Of a stretch of 64,000 nucleotides of DNA, positions 59,685 to 64,000 are shown piece after piece. The stretch lies in NCBI GenBank assembly GCA_963820375.1, contig CAWFZX010000028.1, positions 76,723 through 140,722 on the forward strand, written 5' to 3'. Every line of letters starts with the position of its first letter. Within the stretch, counting starts at the first letter, position 1. The position numbers and the translations under genes are program-made. Source of the stretch: AWTP1-13 sp963820375. GTDB taxonomy: Bacteria > Pseudomonadota > Alphaproteobacteria > Rhizobiales > Hyphomicrobiaceae. The notes below the pieces were generated by a model. The model was not told where the DNA came from, ran no database searches, and saw nothing but the letters and a program-made list of their open reading frames with translations.

Positions 59685-62292
59685 CCGGGCCGGTGTGTGG
59701 GCTTTGGCTTGCGCGGCGGCGTTGTCGGCGGCCACCCCCGCACTCGCCCATGGCTTCGGCCAACGCTACGAGCTGCCGCTGCCGCTCTCACTTTACCTCT
59801 TTGGCGCCGCCACGGCGGTGGCGTTGTCGTTCGGGGTGTTCGGCCTGTTCGTGCGCGGGGTGCCGGCGCCACGCCTGGCCGCGCCCGTGGACCTGCTTGC
59901 GACCACGCCGGTCGGAAGCATCATTGGCCACCCGGCTCTCGCCCTGGCCGTGCGGCTCGCCGCGCTGGCTTTGTTCATCGTCACCGTGCTGGCCGGGCTA
60001 TTCGGCGATCAAAACCCCTACCGCAACATCGCGCCCACGCTGGTGTGGATCATCTTTTGGGTGGGGCTCGCCTATGTCGCGGCTTTCATCGGCGACGTCT
60101 GGGTCCTCATCAATCCATGGCGCACTGCCTTCGACGCTGCGCAAAGGCTTTGGTGGTTAGGCACACGCACAGAGCTCGGCTTCCGCTTGGCCTATCCGCA
60201 GCCCCTGGGCGCCTGGCCCGCGTGCCTGCTGCTGCTCGCCTTCTCCTGGACCGAACTCGTCTATCCCAACGCGGCCTTGCCGGCGCACATCGCCTGGCTG
60301 ATGATCGCCTATTCGGTCGTCACCTGGGCGGGCATGCTGGCGTTCGGCCGTGATGTGTGGCTACGACACGGCGAGGTGTTCTCGCTCGTTTTCGGAACGC
60401 TTGCCCGCTTTGCCCCGACCGAAGCGCAGGAGGGCCGGCTGTTGCTGCGGCCCTTCGGCAGCGGGTTGCTCGCCAGCCGCCCGGTGACGGTGTCGATGAT
60501 GGCGTTCATCCTGCTGCTGCTCGCCACCGTGCTCTACGATGGGCTGATCGGCACCGGCGAATGGGCTCTGCTGGAAGACACCCTGCGCGACAGAGTTCCG
60601 GGACTGAGTGACCTGGCGTTGAGAAGCGCCGGTTTGGTCGCCATCTGGCTGCTATTCCTCGGTGGCTATCTCGGCATCTCAGCCGTCATGGCCTGGGTGG
60701 CGTCCGGTGTGCCCGGCCCGCTCGAGGTCGCGCGCAGATTTGCCCTCACACTGGTGCCCATCGCCATCGGCTATCACGTCGCACACTATCTGGTGTTTCT
60801 GCTGGTCCAGGGACAGTACATCATCCCACTCCTGTCCGACCCGCTCGGCCGCGGCTGGGACCTTTTCGGCACGGCCGGCTATCGCGTCGACATTGCTGTC
60901 GCGGGAGCGCGTTTCGCCTGGTACACGGCGCTAGCCGCCATCATCACGGGCCACGTATTCGCCGTCTATCTGGCGCATCGGCGGGCGATGGCGGTCTTCT
61001 CGCCGCCCCGCGTCGCGCTCGCCACGCAGGTGCCGCTGACCGCGCTGATGGTGGTCTACACCTTCATCGGCCTCTCCATCACCGCCGAACCCATCGTCGA
61101 AAGCCGGCAAGCGGCAACCCCTGCTGCCGTGAGCGCAGCGGTGGCGATCCCCGCGGGCGCGGTGCTGCCCGAAGCGCAAACTGGCCGGCTGCTGCCAGTG
61201 GGGCCTGACAACACCGCGCGGACGAAGCTCACCTACAAAGTGCTGGCCTCGGCCTTCCATGACGGCACCAAGACAACGGCCGCCGACATTCTCTACGCCT
61301 ATGCCGTTGCCTACCGCTGGGGCGTGCGCGGTGGGGCCAATGACGGCCGCTATGATCCTGATATCGATACCGCCACGGTGTCTCTACGCCGGCATCTATT
61401 GGGTGTGCGCATCGCTGGGGTCGATACCGCCTCAAAGTCGTTCCGCGTTGGTGACGTCGATTTCGTGCGCGAGATCCTCACTGTCGAGGTCTACCTAAGG
61501 AGCGCTCCGGAGGCGGCCGAATGGAGCGCCAGCCTTGCCCCACCGTGGAGCACGCTACCTTGGACCGTACTGGTGCTGATGGAGGAGGCGGTTGGGCGGG
61601 ACTGGGCAGCGTTCTCGGCCGCAGAAGCGCGTCGGCGCGACGTCGAATGGCTCGATCTCGTTCGCTCCAAGGAACTCGGCGCCAGGCTGGTCACTCTCGC
61701 CACCGGGTTCGAACGGGATGGCTATCGCCCGGAAGCGCTACGCGGCCAAGTGAGCCAGGAGGAGGCACGCAAGCGATGGGGCGCGCTCTTGGCATTCCAC
61801 AAAGCCCACGGCCATTTCCTGGTGACGAACGGGCCTTACAAGCTCAAGGCATGGTCGGCGGACAGCGTGTCGCTGGAGGCGTTCCGCGATCTGACCTATC
61901 CTCTGGGAGTCGGCTCCTATGATAGCTATGCGGTTCCGCGGCGCGGGTTCGTCACCAGCACCGAATGGAAGGGCGACCGCCTCGTCGTCTCCGGCGACAT
62001 CGAGGTGATGGAAAAGTTTCAGCGCAGCTACCGGTTGGTAAGATCTCCGTTGCAGTCTGTGCCCGCCGATGTCCTGCGGCGCGCGGCGCCCGAATGCCGC
62101 TATCTCGTGACGGATGCAGATCGGCGAGTGGTGCTCGCTGGGGCCGCCGTGCTCGACGCCGAAGCAAGCTTCCAAATCGGTCTAGCCGACCGGCTGCCGC
62201 CTGGAGACTACACCGTGTCGTTGCTCATGAGCGTGAACGGCAACATGACCGGCGCCAGCATCAATCGGATCGCGTTCACAGTGCGCAGATAG
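59641..62292 (+). CDS. Protein C: polytopic membrane domain fused to a family-5 binding-protein-like domain
   Basis: An 883-residue protein. A signal-like start leads to HGFGQRYELPLPLSLYLFGA and about ten membrane helices (to about residue 485), with His in several helices (GYHVAHYL, TGHVFAVYLAH). From memory, databases label membrane proteins beginning this way 'fenitrothion hydrolase'; I could not check this. The extracytoplasmic C-domain (about 500-883) matches the second half of protein A: FHDGTKTTAADILYAYAVAY, LAPPWSTLPW, VLMEEAVGRDWAAFS and LVTNGPYKLKAW. I chose ATG 59641 for its AAGGGCGGA site; GTG 59695 is possible. It is last in the cluster. Confidence 0.8.
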   Translation: MLRRHLSASRSIRASRAGVWALACAAALSAATPALAHGFGQRYELPLPLSLYLFGAATAVALSFGVFGLFVRGVPAPRLAAPVDLLATTPVGSIIGHPALALAVRLAALALFIVTVLAGLFGDQNPYRNIAPTLVWIIFWVGLAYVAAFIGDVWVLINPWRTAFDAAQRLWWLGTRTELGFRLAYPQPLGAWPACLLLLAFSWTELVYPNAALPAHIAWLMIAYSVVTWAGMLAFGRDVWLRHGEVFSLVFGTLARFAPTEAQEGRLLLRPFGSGLLASRPVTVSMMAFILLLLATVLYDGLIGTGEWALLEDTLRDRVPGLSDLALRSAGLVAIWLLFLGGYLGISAVMAWVASGVPGPLEVARRFALTLVPIAIGYHVAHYLVFLLVQGQYIIPLLSDPLGRGWDLFGTAGYRVDIAVAGARFAWYTALAAIITGHVFAVYLAHRRAMAVFSPPRVALATQVPLTALMVVYTFIGLSITAEPIVESRQAATPAAVSAAVAIPAGAVLPEAQTGRLLPVGPDNTARTKLTYKVLASAFHDGTKTTAADILYAYAVAYRWGVRGGANDGRYDPDIDTATVSLRRHLLGVRIAGVDTASKSFRVGDVDFVREILTVEVYLRSAPEAAEWSASLAPPWSTLPWTVLVLMEEAVGRDWAAFSAAEARRRDVEWLDLVRSKELGARLVTLATGFERDGYRPEALRGQVSQEEARKRWGALLAFHKAHGHFLVTNGPYKLKAWSADSVSLEAFRDLTYPLGVGSYDSYAVPRRGFVTSTEWKGDRLVVSGDIEVMEKFQRSYRLVRSPLQSVPADVLRRAAPECRYLVTDADRRVVLAGAAVLDAEASFQIGLADRLPPGDYTVSLLMSVNGNMTGASINRIAFTVRR

Positions 62293-62694
62293 CGACTTTG
62301 CTGCATGACACGCCGGTGCCGCCACGTTTCACGGAGACCCACAGGGGAGGTGCGCCCATTGAGAAAGCTGTCCACCTTCTCCAACTCCGGGCAATCACTT
62401 TGAGGTAGGAAAATCGGGTTTGCGTTAAAAACCCGTTGGCGGATTGATAGGGGTGCGCCGGTGCGCCGGCGTCATCCGCGCCCATGAGGGCGCTGGATCC
62501 AGCAATGTCCGCAGCAAGAATTGCCGCCACCTGTAGGGCGTGCTCGTCAGCACTGCGGCCAAATGCGAAACTCAAACAAGCACTCAATCTGCCGCCGGCG
62601 CTGCTCGCGCCGGTGCAGGAGCGGCGAGCTGCTCAACCAGGGCGCGATGTCTCCATCGATGCGCTCAACTTGGCCCGAATGCAATGCCCCGCTC
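62293..62694. other. Intergenic between converging genes
   Basis: Apart from the short cyclase remnant listed separately, no gene is seen. Protein C runs rightwards into it and the last secreted protein gene runs leftwards into it. Confidence 0.45.
62465..62530 (-). pseudogene. Remnant of a class III adenylate/guanylate cyclase N-terminus
   Basis: Read leftwards, this gives VAAILAADIAGSSALMGADD, which matches the start of the many rhizobial class III cyclases (pattern LAAILAADVxGYSxLMGxDE). The similarity stops within 25 residues on either side. Too short to be functional. Confidence 0.65.
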
Positions 62695-63486
62695 TTACGA
62701 CCTGCGTTTGATTGCTTGCTCGTCTTGCGTTCGATTCCGTCGATATTCGATCGCATCGCGCAGTTGGGTAAGCGCTGTTTTGAGATCTTGATCAGTCGTA
62801 AGCGAGATCTGCCGCGTAAGCTTCTGAACGAGATCCAACCTATCCTGGTTCGTGAAGATTGGTTGATGGGACGTCAGTCCGTCGAGAGCCGCCCGGATCA
62901 TCTTAAGAATGTCAGACTTGGAGTAAAGGCGCGTTTCAGTCATGCCCTGCACCAGACCGGCATAATTCTGGCGGGCGTCACTTTTCACCTGATCAAGGTA
63001 AGCGACATGGACCTGATATCTCTTGTCCTTTGGCAGGGTTGAGAGATATGGCTCACCGAGGTCCAATAACGCCGCGGAGATCTTGGATTCATAAATCATC
63101 AGCCTAGCCAGCTCCTGGGCATATGGTTTCCCCTTTTGCGTCTCATTCGAATAAAGGATTACAAGCTTGCGAATCGGTTGCAGAGCGCTGTCCAACCTCT
63201 GAAAGCGCATGGTAGTGGAGAGATCCCGATTTAGTCCCATACGCAGTGGGATGTTATCGACGTTGACCATCCGCTCGAAGACCGGCTTGGTCCCTGGATT
63301 CGCTAACGTTGGCAGCGGCAAACCCTCGGTCTCAACCCGCTGCACCAGGGCCCGGTAGGAGGTTCCGTCCCACGCTTCATCGGCAGGGGGATAGCGTCCG
63401 CTTTGAGCGTTGGCAGTTTGGATCGCCAGGCCCCCGCATAAGAGCAGCCAAACCGATGACTTCAATATCTTGAACAGTTGTCCCAT
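62695..63486 (-). CDS. Secreted hypothetical protein, 263 residues
   Basis: The product has a signal peptide (SVWLLLCGGLAIQTANA) and a helical, charged mature part with good amino acid balance. Its codon use is less GC-biased than most genes here, so it may have come by transfer. Blocks such as RYPPADEAWDGTSYRALVQR and FTNQDRLDLVQKLTRQISL are well formed but I do not recognise a family. The Cys in the signal does not make a lipobox. No operon partner. Confidence 0.7.
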   Translation of the reverse strand: MGQLFKILKSSVWLLLCGGLAIQTANAQSGRYPPADEAWDGTSYRALVQRVETEGLPLPTLANPGTKPVFERMVNVDNIPLRMGLNRDLSTTMRFQRLDSALQPIRKLVILYSNETQKGKPYAQELARLMIYESKISAALLDLGEPYLSTLPKDKRYQVHVAYLDQVKSDARQNYAGLVQGMTETRLYSKSDILKMIRAALDGLTSHQPIFTNQDRLDLVQKLTRQISLTTDQDLKTALTQLRDAIEYRRNRTQDEQAIKRRS

Positions 63487-63839
63487 GAAATCTCTCGCCT
63501 AGGCAGACCGTGCGACGCTAGCCGGCGCGATAATCTGATCTACTTGCAGCCGTCCGCTTGGGCATGGATCTACCTTTCCGTGGTGAAAATTTGTTGTAGC
63601 TTGTGCCACCCAATGAAATTCTTAGGCTCTTCACGGCACGACGCAGCATCGCTTTTTCGCCAAGGTGTGCAGCTGCATGGCCTGCGCAGTCGTTCGGCAT
63701 TGCGCTAAGACGTGGGACAGGATGCCTTTTTGGTCGGGCTTTGCCTGTTCTTTGCAGGTGCCCATGAGGTACGCCTCACCGGACGCAGAGTTCCCGTTTC
63801 GCCGAGATCGAAATTCCCGCCGACGAAGCGATCAATTTT
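63487..63839. other. Intergenic, no gene recognised
   Basis: No frame shows a recognisable domain. The stretch lies between the secreted protein gene and the ATPase remnant at the right edge. Confidence 0.4.
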
Positions 63840-64000
63840 TCCTGATGCGCTCGCTTTACCGCGATGGCGATATTCGGCTGCCCAGCGCGCCTGAGCAGCG
63901 GGTCGATCTCGGCGCCATCCTCGATCCGATAAAAGTAGGGTGTCCATCGACCGCTGATACGGGGTCTCGATCACGAAGCCCTCCCAGCTCGCACCCACCA
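63840..64000 (-). pseudogene. DUF4143-type AAA ATPase C-terminal remnant, cut by window edge
   Basis: Read leftwards from the edge, one frame gives GASWEGFVIE, the start of the DUF4143 domain. The next piece YFYRIEDGAEIDPLLRR and then IAIAVKRAHQ, the nuclease-like D-x-E-I-D ... E/V-K segment, are in another frame. So a frameshift lies near 63940. The rest of the ATPase would be to the right of the window. Confidence 0.65.

Overview
The window looks like chromosomal DNA from a high-GC alphaproteobacterium, most likely a member of the Hyphomicrobiales (Rhizobiales). Reasons: strong GC bias at third codon positions, a DUF6894-type small protein, a FixJ-like receiver fragment, many ABC and TRAP importers, and compact operons with ATGA or GTGA junctions. 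No rRNA, tRNA, CRISPR array or intact insertion sequence was seen. The order below is from left to right.

1-17,400: the 3' part of a hydantoinase-type amidohydrolase; an Nramp-like transporter coupled to an 81-residue membrane protein; small orphans (DUF6894; a secreted His/Cys-rich protein with a 34-residue tandem repeat); an aromatic amino acid decarboxylase; a three-gene periplasmic aldehyde oxidoreductase (paoABC-like); a YihY/BrkB membrane protein; several small secreted proteins. Decayed genes lie between them: a truncated WD40 gene, a frameshifted LysR gene and a multiply frameshifted RTX/M10-type calcium-binding gene.

17,400-27,400: a Tat-exported sulfatase, then a tightly overlapping MoxR / DUF58 / DUF4381 / vWA / vWA-TPR / BatD operon of the kind linked to envelope homeostasis, then a PPK2 polyphosphate kinase and a TfoX N-domain protein.

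27,800-37,340: a full phosphonate locus. The C-P lyase genes phnGHIJKLMN run leftwards and the importer genes phnCDE run rightwards. The divergent promoter region holds an almost canonical Pho box facing phnC. A 132-bp fragment of an alpha/beta hydrolase gene, nearly identical to part of an intact gene 21 kb away, abuts phnN.

37,600-50,240: an OmpA-like protein; hyuA-hyuB (ATP-dependent hydantoinase/oxoprolinase type) followed by a complete TRAP transporter (dctPQM), probably one catabolic unit; an unrecognised secreted protein; a VOC protein; the intact alpha/beta hydrolase; a response-regulator fragment; a secreted Kelch protein.

50,700-62,300: the most unusual block. A complete branched-chain-type ABC importer (livK, H, M, G, F) is interleaved with three large exported or membrane proteins and one small one, all on the same strand. 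Protein A (between livK and livH) joins an unrecognised N-domain to a C-domain resembling family 5 (oligopeptide-type) binding proteins. Protein B (after livF) is a stand-alone copy of the N-domain. Protein C is a polytopic membrane domain fused to a copy of the C-domain. A small cupredoxin-like gene between B and C carries a frameshift. I know of no described system with this make-up; its substrate is unknown.

The right end holds a cyclase-gene remnant, an unrecognised secreted protein and a frameshifted DUF4143-type ATPase remnant cut by the window edge. The number of broken genes in the spacers is notable.
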